Counted from the stretch's first letter, positions 34,045-48,484 are shown. The stretch: 64,000 nucleotides of DNA from Phycomyces blakesleeanus NRRL 1555(-) (GCF_001638985.1 NW_017265165.1:38912-102911); one strand, 5' to 3'. A program made the numbers and translations. The notes: generated by a model from the sequence alone, not told the origin.

Positions 34045-35488
34045 ATTGCTTTGCTTTGCTTTGTTTTGTTTTTAGATATTGAAAAAAAAGAATAAAAAAT
34101 CAATAAATAAGAAAAAGAAAACCGCACTTGTATAGAAAGAGATTGACGGTGATTGAAATGAGAAGGTAATATACAGAAAATATGTGAGGGAAATTGGGAT
34201 AATAAAGCAAGGGCTATGGGATATTGCTACTGGAAATGATAACTTTATTAAAACCTTAAAAAAAAACATATTAAAAAAAAAAGCAAAAATTATCTAATTT
34301 ACAGTTAGTGAAGTGTGAAAAATTAAAGGGAGGAGGGAGGGCATAAAAGGATAGAAAGGCAATTGATTGGTGTGAAGACATTAGATAGAATGCTTTTGGA
34401 GTAAGAATAAGAAAAAAAGGGAGAAAACAAAAATATGCAATATAATCAGAATTTAAAGAAACAGAAGAAGAGGTATTGTAATTTGCATCTAAACAACAAA
34501 GAAAAAATGTGCAGGACACAAGGTACAGGGAACAAGAATTGAGAATAGCTAAAAGCAATTAATTGAAGCAAGATTCCTTGGAAGTGTATACAAGCAAGTT
34601 GTTCTTTCCATACATTTAAATAAGGAAATTAAAAGTTGTCTAGAATTCCGCCCAAAAAGACTGTTGTTATATTAGACAAAAGGAGTATTCGAAAGGACTT
34701 TAATAGGAATTGAGGCGAAGATTTCTAACTCAAAGAAAACATTAAGCAAGTGTATTGGAGTGTATTGGAGTGTATTGGAATGTAGCTGGTAGATATAACA
34801 TAAACTTTATGTAGAGTTTCTCCCCAGTTTTCTGTTCTGTCGTCTAGAGACTCTATCTCTGGTACCCTGTCAAGAGCTGTAAAGGTTTTGTCCAAATTTG
34901 ACTGTAGTTCTTATTTCCCTACTCTAGCCCAGGGATACCTCAAGTCTCCTAAAAAGCACAAAGTAAAATAAAAAGAACTGCTTTCTATTAAGATAGTCAC
35001 TGACCACAGTTTCCTACCTTACCCCCTGTAGACGTTGCGATAATTTATGCGATTTAGGTCAAATCTGCGTCTTCCATCTACGGACAGACCACTTCGGTCC
35101 GAACCGGAAAGAAGTCCCATCATTCTACAATGGATACAGAAATAAAAATCAGAATTATTTCAACACCTTGGTTTTTGAATTTAACTTTTTAACATTTACC
35201 TCTTTTTAATCTTGAAAAACACAGTCCGGCTAAAACATTCCCTTCTCCTCCGATGGCAAAGCTATTTATCCCTTCAAATAAATAAATTAATAAATTAATA
35301 AATAAAAATACCTTTTCTTATATAGTGTGACAATAATAGGTCAGGGTTATTTATATAGCGTTTACATTAGTATTACCATTCGTTGATTCTTCCTCTTCTT
35401 TTTCTTCTTCTTTTTCTACTTCTTTTACTTCTTTCACTACCACTCCAGTTGCCAAGACTTTTATACACTTTCTTATTTACTATTGACA
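34045..35488. other. Intergenic DNA between F-box and SH3 genes
   Basis: Mostly AT-rich. A short tandem repeat (GGAGTGTATT, three units) lies at about 34753-34780, and a pyrimidine-rich tract at 35389-35450 precedes the SH3 gene. A tentative small minus-strand gene is listed separately. Confidence 0.5.
34924..35123 (-). CDS. Tentative small protein, two exons
   Basis: The minus-strand ATG at 35123 opens MMGLLSGSDRSGLSVDGRRR then FDLNRINYRNVYR. A GTAAGG donor follows at 35022 and a TTTTTAG acceptor at 34949, giving exons 35023-35123 and 34924-34948 and 41 codons plus stop. The stretch is GC-richer than its surroundings and free of stops, but the length is tiny and I know no homologue. It might be an exon of something else or chance. 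Confidence 0.25.
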
Positions 35489-36677
<1,189 letters not shown>

Positions 36678-37997
36678 GCACTGGATACGCGAGATAACCA
36701 ACCAAAGCAAACACAACAAAATAATAAGGACAATACCTTTCTTTTTTCCTTTTTTTGCAATTCACTGTACCATTATTCAAATGTATCCAGTACCCACCCA
36801 TCATTCGTGCATCTACAAAATAATAATTGTACAACAAATCTATACTAAATCTCTCTCTCTCTCTCCTTATTATCGCAAACCATTTTTAAGTGATCTTCTC
36901 TTTGGAAGAAGAGAATAAGAAATCCCCTCCTTTTTTTTATTATTTGAATCTTAACAAGTTCCCAAGTAGTCCATAATAGAATCAATTTTTTAAAAATAAT
37001 AATAATAACACAATCAATCGATGCGATATTTAAAGTGTGCCAGAATCTACCCCAAGAGCACCAAATATGATTTTGGCACCACCAGGGGAAAAATTACATT
37101 AAATGGGAACAAGCTTGAAGACAATTTGGTTACTTGGAAGGGTTGTGAGTAATATTACTACACCAACCTCATAAAACCTCCTAGGATTTATCGAAAAAGC
37201 CGAACTTGTTGTAAAGATCATTACTAAAAAAGAACTGTCAACCTATAATGTTAGGAGCAATTTCAATTTCTTCCAGGAAAATTAAACACTGTGTATGATA
37301 CGAGTCGAACAATTTACATATATATGTACTCTGTTTTTATACGGATCAAAAAGGCGGTTTATTATACAAGAATAAATCAATCGAAACATTAAAAGAGAAA
37401 TCAAGATACATATTCAACGTTTAATATCTAATCTGGTAACAAGGGCTGGTTTCAATTGGCTTATATATAAAAGTATCCAGAAATTAGTAAACTCGACTCT
37501 CATTGAGTTAGAGGTTGACGAAATTTGTACTCAAACCTTCTGGCCTTGTAACTCTTTAATCTCTTTATCTTTCTTCTGCCATCTTAGATATAGACCAATA
37601 TAAGAAAAACAATGTTGGCCGCTTTTGAATATAAGCTTCCTAGCTACTCTAATAGACAGATATTAAGCTTTACTCTAAAAAGCGTTTGATTTTTATGACA
37701 CTCGACTAACAAAAAAATGAGAATGTAATAGGCTTTTATTTCTTTATCAAATGTCCAACATTTCTTTGATGTGAGTGTACAAGCAGAAATTTTATGTGGG
37801 TCCCATATTGTCAGACAGCAACAACTGACTGACGGTTTTTACGATTTTTGAGAGGGGTATTGAAAGGGTATGCATTATTTAACAAAAAAAAAGAAAGTGC
37901 GTATATATAAAAGATTGAAAGGAAGCTTTTGATCCAAGAAAGAGAAAGAAAGAAAAAAGAGGGATTTTCTTTGTCTGTAAGTACATATCTGATCTGT
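36678..37997. other. Intergenic DNA between convergent genes
   Basis: 3' flanks of the SH3 gene and the LIM gene. AT-rich, with no gene or clear repeat. Confidence 0.55.
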
Positions 37998-39833
37998 CTA
38001 GACAGCGTTGCACCCTCTACACCAGACAACCCATTCGCCAGATCGTCCTTCAACAACATTTGCACCAGAATCCATTTGCTTGTGGCATCCTTGGCACTGA
38101 AGGCATCGTTTGTGCCATCGCGTGGCTCTTGGCCCTGGCGCTTCATCCATAATACCAATACTGTTCCGACAATGGGGACACACTTTTGCACCACCTAACT
38201 TGAGAGTGTTACGAGGATAACGAGGTGTCGATTCTTGAGACACTAAAGAATTGCCACCTCCACTACCAGTACCAGTAGTGGTAGCGGTAACAGTAGCAGA
38301 ATTTCCACCAGCAATGTGATTACTATTTGAAGAATCTTGGGGTGGATTTGCTTGGATTGAAAGGTTATCCATTCGACTACAGGTCTCACAATGCGCCTCG
38401 CCTAGGATCTCGTAAAATGGTTGATCAAAAGGCAAATAAACATTGCACTCATAGCATGAGAAGCACTATAAAATCGAAATTAGCTTTCATGATGATAAAC
38501 GAATATGTGTATACTTTTTTTAAAAAAAATATAAACCTACGTCTGGATGGAAAAATCGAGTTCCATTTTTCAAGCACTTGTTGGTTATGGTCTTGTTACA
38601 CCCATGGCAGAAATATTCTGGAGACTGGACAGGGCTAGGGCGACACTATAATGATACCAAAATGAAAGTATATATATATTTAGTCTTGTGCTTTTTATAA
38701 TAAATAAACAGCTATTTCCTATTCTTCCATCTTCTTACCTTTGGATGAAAGAAATGTTTTCCGTCGCTAATGTATTCTGAAGATGAAAATGGCTCTTTAC
38801 ACCCTTCGCATGTCAAGCAATCATAGTGATACCATACATCTCCCGCTGATGTAGATAGCTTAACACGGGTTCCACTTAAAGGGTTTCGGCAACCACTACA
38901 GTTTTCAGGCTGTGGAGTATTATTATTCGGATTGTTACCGCCATAAGAAGTGGGTAACTTGGAAGAACTAAAGCTAGGGATAGGTTTAGGACTGGACTTG
39001 GTAGGCGGTATTTTAGTTGTTCTTGGCGGAGGAGAAGGTGAAGGAGAAGGAAGGATATTGTCTTGAGAAATATTGGCCTGTTCATTCTTCATGGCCGCCT
39101 TTGCTCTCCTATATTCTGCAAGTGCAGAGTTTTCTTTGCGTGTCGATTTAGTCCAATTAGGGGGGCTTGGTGGGTAGTTAATAGGCTCAGGAGAAGCAAG
39201 ACAGCTGGTGTCATTGATTATTGGCTCCGTCGGCCTTTTGAACAAAGACGGATGATCTACGCGAGGTTTGGCTGATTTGGATGACGATGGACTTGGAGAC
39301 CATGACGAGGCGGATGATAACGTAGACGAAAGAGAGTTTGAGGATGATGCTGAAGATGAGTTTGACGATATTGAGTCGAATGGTTTTGATCTGTTGTAAA
39401 GAGAAGTGCGAGGGTTGAGCCCGAAAGGCGACGAAGATAGCGCAGGAGAATTCGTACGAATGCTAGTACTAGGTCTGAGAGGAGAGTTTTGGTTTAATGT
39501 GCTCATAGATGGAAGGCTTTGACGAGAAGTACGAGGTAGACGCTCGGCTAAGGTGGAGTAGGTAGCCTGGGTACGAGTGCTGCTTTTTGGGGGCGATGGT
39601 TTGGTGATGGAGCGCTTGACACTGCCAGCCTGGGCCATTAGACAGTTCTCGCAACATGGATGACCTTGTAAATCTACCATGGGAGTCTCACCGAGAAAAC
39701 GGCTGCATGTGTGACACGAGAAGCATTCTTTGTGCCAAAAGCGATTTGAATGTTCAACGTGGGTCTCTGTAGCCAGAATTGGCCGATAGCATCCCGAACT
39801 ATTAAATAAGTGCGGTTATATTAGTCCCGGCCT

Positions 39834-39865
<32 letters not shown>

Positions 39866-40443
39866 TTTCTTTGGTTTTTATTTTTATTTGGGTGTTTAGT
39901 TAATCATTCAAACACACACCATGCGCCTCGATCTACTACTGCTTGTTCTGTCGGAGTGCAGTCTTTACAGTAAGATGATCCTGATTCGGTTGATAGGGAT
40001 TCTCCCTGAAATATTTTGTGGCAAGTGACGCAAGATTTGGATAGTTTATACGGGGGTTCTGCTAGAACAGAAGGAGCAGTAATACCAACTGCTGTTTCGT
40101 TTGATGCTTCTTGATCGCCAAAACCGAGAATACTTGTGGCATATCTTTATAATGATAATAATGATAATAAAAAAAAGGACTGTAAGCATCATATGATAAC
40201 TAAAATGTGGTTTGGTGTGGTGTGTTGCACTTACTGAGATTTCCAGCGATCTGCGAGAAGAATTGGTTCTACACCAAGATTTGCTGCTATAGAGGCTACA
40301 AACCATAGTAATGGACTCAGTACGATATTCTCAATATATCTGCATGCCCTTTTTATATATATATTATTACCAACAGAGCGACCACCACACTTGCTGCATT
40401 TATCACTAGGCGTGATTTCACCACAACGACTACAATAACCCAT
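37998..40443 (-). CDS. Multi-LIM protein with N-terminal zinc ribbon (paxillin-like)
   Basis: LIM proteins are zinc-finger adaptors; fungal paxillin-like members act at sites of polarised growth and septation. Exons: 40371-40443, 40235-40295, 39920-40144, 38739-39798, 38541-38645 and 37998-38465, 1992 nt, giving 663 residues. The order is: a zinc ribbon at residues 4-19 (CSRC...CSKC), a first LIM from about residue 83 (CVTCHKIF...WHKECFSCHTC...CCENC), then a long Ser/Pro-rich linker. Three LIM-type modules follow from about residue 420 (CSGCRNPL...YHYDCLTCEGC; CHGCNKTI...HPDCFSCYEC; CPHCRNSI...WHKRCLQCQGC). The hydrophobic exon 2 sequence ASIAANLGVEPILLADRW is unusual. Phases agree across all junctions. 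The specific role is inferred from domain content only. Confidence 0.83.
39835..39871 (+). repeat. (TTTA)n microsatellite in LIM gene intron
   Basis: About nine TATT/TTTA units in the intron between LIM-gene exons 3 and 4. Confidence 0.85.
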
Positions 40444-40953
40444 TTTGAAATAATATAAAGAAAGAGAAATAGATGGAGAGAAAGAGGGACGAAATCCAAA
40501 GCACAACAGAATCAAACAAAATAACAAACCAACCAAACCAACCATCCTATTTTTTTTGTATGTCTTGGCTGTCAACAACCACCCATAAAAGGCAACCACC
40601 AACTTTCCCACATCATTTTACATTGTCCTTTTGATCAATATAAATATCCAAATCTCGATTGTTATTCTCTTAATTTGTTACATGTATACATAGATTATGT
40701 ATATGTATATGTATATGCTGTGTGCTAAATATAACCTTGAATTCTATTTCACTCACTCACTCCTTCTATCTCTCTCTCTCTAGCGCCCTTTCTACAAATA
40801 AAATTTTACAAGAATAAAAGACGATGAATACAAAATTGGTTATATAAAATGCATTTTGGGGGGCTGATGGTTGTTTTCAGTATGAATGTGGAAAGGGAAT
40901 GTTTAGAAGATTACAAAAACAGAAATAGAAAGAAGTATATGGCGTTGTTTTTT

Positions 40954-41643
40954 TTATGCTCCCTGTTCTGGAACTCCTGTCTCGACGCATTCTTCATCCT
41001 CATCCATAGGCTCTTCGGGCTCCTCTTCCATCATTGTCAGTAAGAAGAACTCGGCAACCTTTTCATGGTTGTGCTGTTGGGCCTCGTAAATAGGTGTCTT
41101 TCCAGCCTCATTCTTGGTCTAAGCGAAACATAAGTTATAATTAACAAAATCAATGATTTAGCACCATAATTATATACACATTTATAAGCTTTCTCTCTCT
41201 CTCTCTTTCTCTTACATATATTCACAGTCTATTTTTATTTTATCTTACCTTGCAATCAGCACCAGCTTTAACCAACAACTCAACAATCTCAGTGTGACCG
41301 TTCAAAGCAGCCCAGTGAAGAGGTGTATTTCCCTCCTTATTGCGGACATTTACCAAAGGGGCCAAAGGGGTGCCGGTTAGAAGTAATTGGTCAAGAATCC
41401 AAGCAACAATCTCTGTAGATATATAATCACATTAATAAAGTCAAATAATAATTTTTTTGAACTACACAGCACATAATACTTACGGACGTGGTTGTTGGCA
41501 CTGGCCATGTGAAGAGCAGTGTTTCCAGATTCGTCTCCTTTAACAAGTAGTTCGGGACTAGGCTTGGTTTCCTTGAGTTCCTCAAGTTCTCCATAACGTG
41601 CACAGTAGATGACATCGTCAATGAGCTCTTGTTGGTTGGCCAT
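40954..41643 (-). CDS. Small ankyrin-repeat protein, Yar1-like
   Basis: Exons are 41484-41643, 41249-41412 and 40954-41118, 489 nt, giving 162 residues. It is built of ankyrin repeats: [59 protein letters not shown] then [20 protein letters not shown]. The tail is acidic ([15 protein letters not shown]). Architecture and length resemble yeast Yar1, a chaperone for ribosomal protein uS3 (Rps3). The acidic tail supports that reading, but many short ankyrin proteins look alike, so the Yar1 link is an inference. ATG at 41643. Confidence 0.82.
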
Positions 41644-41952
41644 GATTAAGATGATTGATTATTGAATCGAATTTCAATAATGGAAACAATAATAAAAATA
41701 ATAAAATAAAAAATAGGAGCTTTTGGCCTCCGCAAACAGTCCAAATTTTTTTTCTGGAATGATTTTTGATTTTGATTTTTATCATTTAATGCAAAGTTGT
41801 TTAGATATAAAACGAAGAATAAGAAGAAGTATGTGTGTATAGTGTAGTATATTGTGTAGTGCGTAGTGTGTAGAGTGCGTAGAGTGTGTAGAGTTTGTAA
41901 AGTGTGCAGTATGTGTAGTATGTGTGTGTGTAATATATATATATATATATAT

Positions 41953-43026
41953 TTAGTAATAATCACCAGCACCACCATCACCTTTAAAAGAAGTACATAT
42001 ATATATATCAGTATTCCAACCCACATAAACAAAATACATTCAATAAACCAAATCATTCGGTTACTTACCATCATCATCATCAAAGTCTTCGTCTTCACCG
42101 TTATCAAAGTAATTCTGGGCATAGTCATTGTCATCGACCAATTCTTCTTCTTCACCCTCTTCGTCGAATTCAATATCACTTCCAGCTTCACCGTCCTTGC
42201 CCTCTTCCTTGCCCTCTTCATCTTCACCATCTTTGCCCTCTCCTTCAGCATTCATAATCTCATCCAAATTGAAAGTCTCATCTACTTTCTGAACCTTGGG
42301 CTCTGAAAGAAACAAAAGAAAAAATACATTATTCTCTTGATCTACAATCTCGTCATTAAACATACTCTTCTTTATCTTGCTTGAATCAATGACACTCTGT
42401 AGTTCTTCTGGGAAAAAATCAAAATCTGGTGCAAAATTTACAGATCAAAATCAAAATCAGAATTAAAATCAGGATTAGTCCTGTATTTCCCTCCCTCTAT
42501 TATATCCATGACCATTGCACTCGTCTTGCAGGAACGTTAAATTGGTCATGCTTTATTTTTATTACCTGTATCGATCTCACGCAAAGTCTTTCTACGGACA
42601 GTAGCCTTCTTGTATTTATCCGAGTACCGTTCAATATCTGATATGCTCCATTAGTTCATATCTTTAGCAATTATCCAACAATTTACATACCTGGCTTTGG
42701 TGGAGGGGGGACCAAGTGGTAAGCCGACTCATGTACTTGCTTCAAGAAATCTTCTTTGAATTTCCACTGACTAGTTTCAGAAGAATTAGGTTTGCGTGGA
42801 ATCGGTACATCCATTTCCTGCATCAAACAACATCAGTCTTTTGTAGGGCTAATTGAACCAGTCATTTCAAATTACTAACAGGAAAGAGAGCAGTGTTCAC
42901 ATTGAACAAACCACCCGAACTGAGATCCTTCAGCATGTCAAATGAGACGAGTTGCATTGCACCACTATTTGCTCCTCCAGGTCCACCGCGACCACCACCA
43001 AATCCACCACGGCCTCCACGCGACAT
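41953..43026 (-). CDS. RNA polymerase III subunit RPC7 / Rpc31-like
   Basis: A subunit of the RPC3-RPC6-RPC7 subcomplex used in Pol III initiation, nuclear. Exons: 42880-43026, 42691-42817, 42566-42637, 42366-42425, 42069-42302 and 41953-41981, 669 nt, giving 222 residues, matching the 220-250 of the family. It starts MSRGGRGGFGGGRGGPGG, as in Rpc31. LVPPPPKPDIERYSDKYKK is the conserved core, followed by DFDFFPEELQSVI. A long Asp/Glu-rich tail contains NDYAQNYFDNGEDEDFDDDD and ends DYY. The donor of intron 1 is GTTAGT. It lies on the same strand as the ankyrin gene, about 300 bp upstream of it. Confidence 0.86.
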
Positions 43027-44072
43027 GATAGAAAGTTTATTAAAAGTTTAAAAAAAAAAGAAAAAGAAAGAAAGAAAAGAAGAAAGAAAAGAAGAGAGGA
43101 GTTCTTTTGTGTGTGTGTGTGTGTGTATGTATAGTTGTGTGCTTAATAGAAAAGACCTTTTTTTATTTTATTTTTATCTTTATTTTTTAGCTTCTTCTTT
43201 TATCTATTTTTCTTATGTAGACCACAACACCTCTCTAAGTTTCACTATGGCTTCCTTTTTCTTCTTTTCTTTCTCAGTTGTAATGGTTTGTCGGATTGAA
43301 TCTTCAGGTTACTCTGTAACAATATATACGAAAGACAGTCACTGTGGCGCTATTTACAAATGAAAGAACAAGGTTATTCTATACAAAGCTGTAAAAGAGG
43401 TGTATCAGTCATTTTTAAGATCCGAAAAGAAAAAATGAGAAAGCCAAAAGGAATGAAAGATTGATTATCAGATTATGTATATATATACACAAGCATATCT
43501 ATAATATATTGTCATTTGTGCCTATGCCTAGTGTATTTGTAGAATACTAGTATTTTACTAGTATAATATCTCATCAATTATAACATAAGACAACGCAGCA
43601 GAAAAATACATGTTTGATGATTTATTGTGGGGTGCAAAGTTAAATTGGTTTCTTCATACTCTTCAGAGACGTTAATCCTTGACATGCTTCCCATTTGCAA
43701 TAAGCATTTTTTATATTTTTTTCTCGCCAATCAATATATCAATATGCATCTTGTATTCAACCTTTACTTTCTTAAAGACCTTCTGTTTTTTATAACTGCG
43801 ATAATAGGTAGCGAAATGCCAGACACAAAAAAAAATATGCACAAAGCAAATATGGAGATCATATGTGTTCAACTAAAACAAGAGATGATAAGTATAGAGA
43901 TATCTTTTTAGCAATCAAACAAACATAACCGAAAAGTAGATTTCCAAATAAATAATAGGATGAATAAATGCTTGTGCTCAATCATTGTAATATAATTTGT
44001 TTGAATGGGAGTGTAGAGGTTTTGCATTGACAGCAAAAACATGGTGGCGTAAAAAACAGGATATATATAATA
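43027..44072. other. Intergenic DNA, no gene seen
   Basis: A GT run at 43110-43126 and AT-rich DNA. Plus-strand frames at 43109-43363 and 43627-43911 are hydrophobic and lack supporting motifs. Confidence 0.5.
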
Positions 44073-44852
44073 AGGGTTTTCACCAGCTCTGGATCTTTGA
44101 CTGTTGAATTTAGTGGTAGTTTAAGCACCATCCAATAATAATTAATATCAAAAAAAAACTACTGAATACCAGTAGTGTCTCTTGGTTGATATGTTTTCTC
44201 TCGTATACGTCAAAATTCATATGCACAATACGCCTGATTAGAATACTCATAAATATAGTGCCCATGACCAAATTCCCCACAATTAAGTTAGACTTCTCTA
44301 GCTTGGTATTAAGGTAGCTACTCTTACATAGATTGTTTATGTTTTATTTTTGACTTTGTTTCACATGAACTTTGTCATCAATTGTACATAAAGTACAAAA
44401 TTTTGTAAACTTTGGCTAATTCACGACATTTAGAATATCTAATATTTTTTTAGACGCTTGGATGCTAAGTTTTCATTTTTTGAAGATTTATTATAGCCAA
44501 ATATTTTTCGAATTGTCAAGTGTTGCGATGATAGTTATAGTGTAATGAGCCAAACAAGGAATTGAATAAAAAAGGCTTCTTCCAGATCTCAAGGGAACCA
44601 ACCGACTACATAAATGAAGCAAGGCAAAGAATTAAGCAAGAGTAAAAAAATGGCTTTATTGAATTGAATTGAACTCTTTTTAAATACTAAAAATAAGGCC
44701 TGTGATTGTAAAACAATGAACTGTATGGAAATATAAGAATAAAAAAAAGTAAGGGTTTTTGGCCGACTGCCGACCAAATCTAGCACACACGTAACAGAAT
44801 CAAACTACCACTACATTCAACAGTCAAGCATCTAAAGCTGGTGAAATCCCCT
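44073..44852 (+). mobile_element. Short inverted-repeat transposon, copy 1 (MITE-like)
   Basis: About 780 bp. It starts AGGGTTTTCACCAGCT and ends AGCTGGTGAAATCCCCT, with inverted repeats of about 50 bp that include TTTGACTGTTGAAT...GTAGTGGTAGTTT. No transposase is seen. The first 430 bp match copy 2 (55547-56047) in the same orientation. A stretch of about 285 bp near 44517-44803 is absent from copy 2 and could be a nested insertion. It abuts the outer edge of the left palindrome arm. Confidence 0.75.
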
Positions 44853-46216
44853 ATAAGGTAAAGTCCTTTGGATTGAGAATCTAACATATTATCAGCTAAT
44901 GCTATAAGAGTACACATATTATGAGAGAAGCATAGTTTTACAATCTGGACATATTTCACCTTATTTCTGAATCATTATTATTTACATTTGAAAATGTGAT
45001 ATAGGCAGTATTGAGTTATATGTTGAGATGGTCCAAAAGGTTAAAAGAAAAAAGAGAATAGATATCGATCTCCTCTATCATGTCCTTGGCCCAAATCTTG
45101 GCCTTTGCCAGCTTGTTCTCTCAAGAAAGATAAAAAAGAAAAAAAAAGTGCTCTGTAAGGATGGTCTTTGTTGATTTCATCTTTCGATGTTTATATGGAT
45201 ATTTTGATAATTAGTAAGATATTGCTAAGCTGTTACCAAGCTTTTGGAATAAACTATGCTTCTTTGGATAATTAATAATGAATAAGAGAGAGAAATAGAA
45301 ATAGATGAATATTGTTGGGGTTGATTGTTACAATTTTTGTGTTTTTCAATTGGTTTCTTCACCAGCTATAAGAAGTATATTCTTCTTGCGGCCACGACTT
45401 GAGCAATCTGTTTGCGTAATTGATACAAAGAAAGAATTAGAAAGATAGGACATGTCTGGGTCATATGGAAGTTCAAAGACACACGCAATTAATTAATGCA
45501 CTAATGAAGATTCTTCTATTTATGTGAGCTCTCAATGAAGATAGAGACAGCGAATCTATTTGCTAAGAAGATAATGATCCCTGTCAAAAGTTTAATGTTG
45601 GATAAGAGTGAAAGAAATGATATAATTTTATAGTAATAGTAAGGCTGCCAAGTAGTCCAGATTCTAGCTTTATGGAGATATCATAAGAATATTCCATCAG
45701 AAGAGTGAAAAAGAAAAAAGAGGTTAATCTTCAAAAACTTTTAACGAGGTGGCGGTTATTACCTATATGGAATAAAACAATTCTCGGACTGGTGTTTATA
45801 ATATTAAGTGCATGTTAATGCCTAATTGCTTGTCAATTCCTAATTGCGTGGCAATGCCTAATTGAATGTCAATGCTTAATTGCATACATGAGATGAGAAA
45901 GGTTAATGAAAGGTCATAAAACTATTGATTTTTTTAAAGAAAAACTATACCTTTGTATTTATATGTTTTCAGGCATGAGTTGGCAAGTGAAAGAAGATCG
46001 GCTAAACCAAGAATGCTAAAGAAGTTGTATTATTGATTTATTAGAACTTAATAAATATGATGCCCATTGTTTATACATGTCTATACATATACATACCTTG
46101 CTTGTAAAAGAAAATTCGACCTGATTTTAATACTGAATATTGTATTAAAATATTCATTCATATACTTTTAAAGTATATCCGATAAATCCCAAAAGTAAAA
46201 ATAAAGATTTTTTTTG

Positions 46217-47220
46217 TCAAGACCTGCGCTTGAAGGCCGATCCACTCAAGTTTACACCCAAGCTTCTCAACAACCCTCATTCCTGCCTACTCGGCATGGC
46301 ATCAAATTTACCATGACGGCAAAGTATCGGTGAAATGCTTTAATGCCAAACTGCTCGGGACAGGTGTCTGAGACACCCAAGTGAACAGCATAGCATTTAC
46401 TTAGGCACCTTAACTTTGCTTCGGGTTCGTCCCTCATGTCCAGTTCTGTTTACCAGAGCGTGGGTTACAAGTATCAAAGTCTAAGCAATGAGGGACTTGA
46501 AAAGCACAGGGATCATTTCAACAGGAAGCAGTAAAATACAGGCGATTGTACTGGGTAATCTGTCGATTCTGCTGGGAATCTACCTGTATTACCTCACGTC
46601 CAGGTGCTCAACGAATTTAAAAAACTCTACGCATCCAGGTGATACACCCTTATACTTGCACCTTTCTGTGACAATCTTGACATGCCCCAAAGGACAAAAT
46701 CTGGAGAGCCAATATCCAACGTCCTAAGAAAATAGCATAAAGCTACCTCTGCGTTCCTCAGTCTTCTCCATGTTATGTGCCGCACAACACAGAAAAAACT
46801 GACGTGGATTTCATCCGGCTTTCGCCTTCATATGAGTGGCTCAGGAAGGTCTTTAACGTCCAGTATGCTCTACACTAAGAGCTACTTTCCCTTACGGTAC
46901 TTGTGTTCAGTTGGTTTTTTATAAGTATATTTAGCCTTCGATGAAACTTTTCACCAGGATTAGGGAGTTTGTAAAACAACCCGACTCATCGGAAGCTACT
47001 TAACACAAAGACAAGAACTCAAGACAAGGTGAGGGGATTGCACCCTCCAGTAACCTTTTCCAGGGAGTGAAGGCTACTGACTTGTTGGTATGTCTGGAAA
47101 AGCAGTTCACTAGTTCACAATCCAGAGCAGTCAAAAGACTACTCCGGTTCAAACATTGGAGCTTCTCCATCTCAAACAATAAAGTCCAAGACGGAATCCC
47201 TTTTGGTTTCTTTTCCACTG
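46217..47220 (-). pseudogene. Degenerate 28S rRNA-like segment (left arm)
   Basis: Mirror copy of 53178-54181; see that entry for the matching landmarks. The open frames at 46488-46727 and 47000-47218 lie inside this segment and are not genes. Confidence 0.72.
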
Positions 47221-47257
47221 CAGTAAATGCAGGTAGAATCGCTCAAAGTACGGACCA

Positions 47258-47417
47258 ATTTTAGGCCATGGTACCTTGAGCGAACTCAATGACTAGACGC
47301 CAAAGAGTGCAGTGCGTTCAATAAAAAAACCAGAATCTCATATTAAGACAAGCCTTATAAATAAGGCGTCTACAATGAGCGAGTTGGAAAAGAGCCCGGA
47401 GACTCACTGTTAAAGAC
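47258..47417 (-). pseudogene. Degenerate 5.8S rRNA-like segment (left arm)
   Basis: Mirror copy of 52981-53140. It directly precedes the 28S-like segment in its transcription direction, as in a normal rDNA unit. Confidence 0.6.
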
Positions 47418-47504
47418 CATGATATACACATTTTGCATGAAAATGTTTACGTATATTCCTTTTGATATATCGTGACCGATAGAATACGAGGTACTCAGTG
47501 ACCA

Positions 47505-48484
47505 CTCCAAGAGTAGAGATATAAATAAAAATCGAGTATAAGGTTAATATACTTATTGTGTCAAAGTGTGTGCGCGTGTGCGCGTTTACTTACCTAGCTG
47601 TTAACTGCGAAGGGTGTAAAATACTGAGCTGGTTCTCGGTACACCTCTCCATAAGCATACTTTGAACACTATCAAGAGAATAAAGTAATATAAAAGTATA
47701 AAGTGAGTATGTTAATTGAGTCAAAGTATGTATATATTGACTTACCACTCAGTGGACCATACATGGTATGAAGGCACCATCAAAAGAATGGTGGTTAACA
47801 GCTAAACAGAACTAGAAACTGCAATAGAAAAAAAGAAAACATCAAATCATAGTTAGCGTGTTGATCGTGTCAAAGTATGTGTGTATGTACGCGTTTACTT
47901 ACCTAGTAAACAGCAGCGGAGGGCTTGAAAAGTACTTGTGCTAAAAAGCAAGACGGGACGGGACACTGGACACTGTGATAAAATAAAAGAAATGTCGAAT
48001 CATAGTTAGTGTATTGATCGTGTCAGAGCGTGTGTGTGTTTGCTTACCTAGCAGATAACTGCGTAGGGTTTAAAAAAGTACTTGTGCTTAAAAGCAAAAC
48101 GGCACTGGACACTGGACACTGTGATGAAAGAAAGAAAACATCAAATCATAGTTAGTGTGGTGATCGTGTCAAAGCATCTGTGTGTGTGTATTTACTTACC
48201 TGGTACATGAACTTGACGTGAAGGACCTCTCCGTGGCTACAGTGGAATGGAAGCTGGGCATAGAAGACAAAAAAAAATATACGCAAGAAAACACTGTACT
48301 GTAGTTAGTATATTGACCGTGTCAAAATTTGTATGTGTCTGTATAATACTTTACCTGCTATTAGACTGGACATCATTTTTGGAACTTAGCTAGAAACCGT
48401 GTCTGGGGTGCGTTTTCATAATAAATATCAGTATGCACCTTATACGGATAGAAGGATATAGGCATTTAAAGACAATTTTCTTAC
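47505..48484 (-). other. Tandem exon-intron-like array (left arm)
   Basis: Mirror copy of the right-arm array at 51915-52893, read on the minus strand. The first donor GTAAGA is at 48484 and the last donor GTAAGT at about 47593. See the right-arm entry for details. Confidence 0.6.

Noticed and set aside
41646..42306. Lysine/methionine-rich and isoleucine-rich frames on both strands
   Set aside because: They overlap the acidic-tail exon and intron of the RPC7-like gene in the wrong frames.
46488..47218. Open frames in the palindrome arms (also mirrored at 53180-53910)
   Set aside because: They fall inside the 28S rRNA-like segments and look protein-like only by chance.
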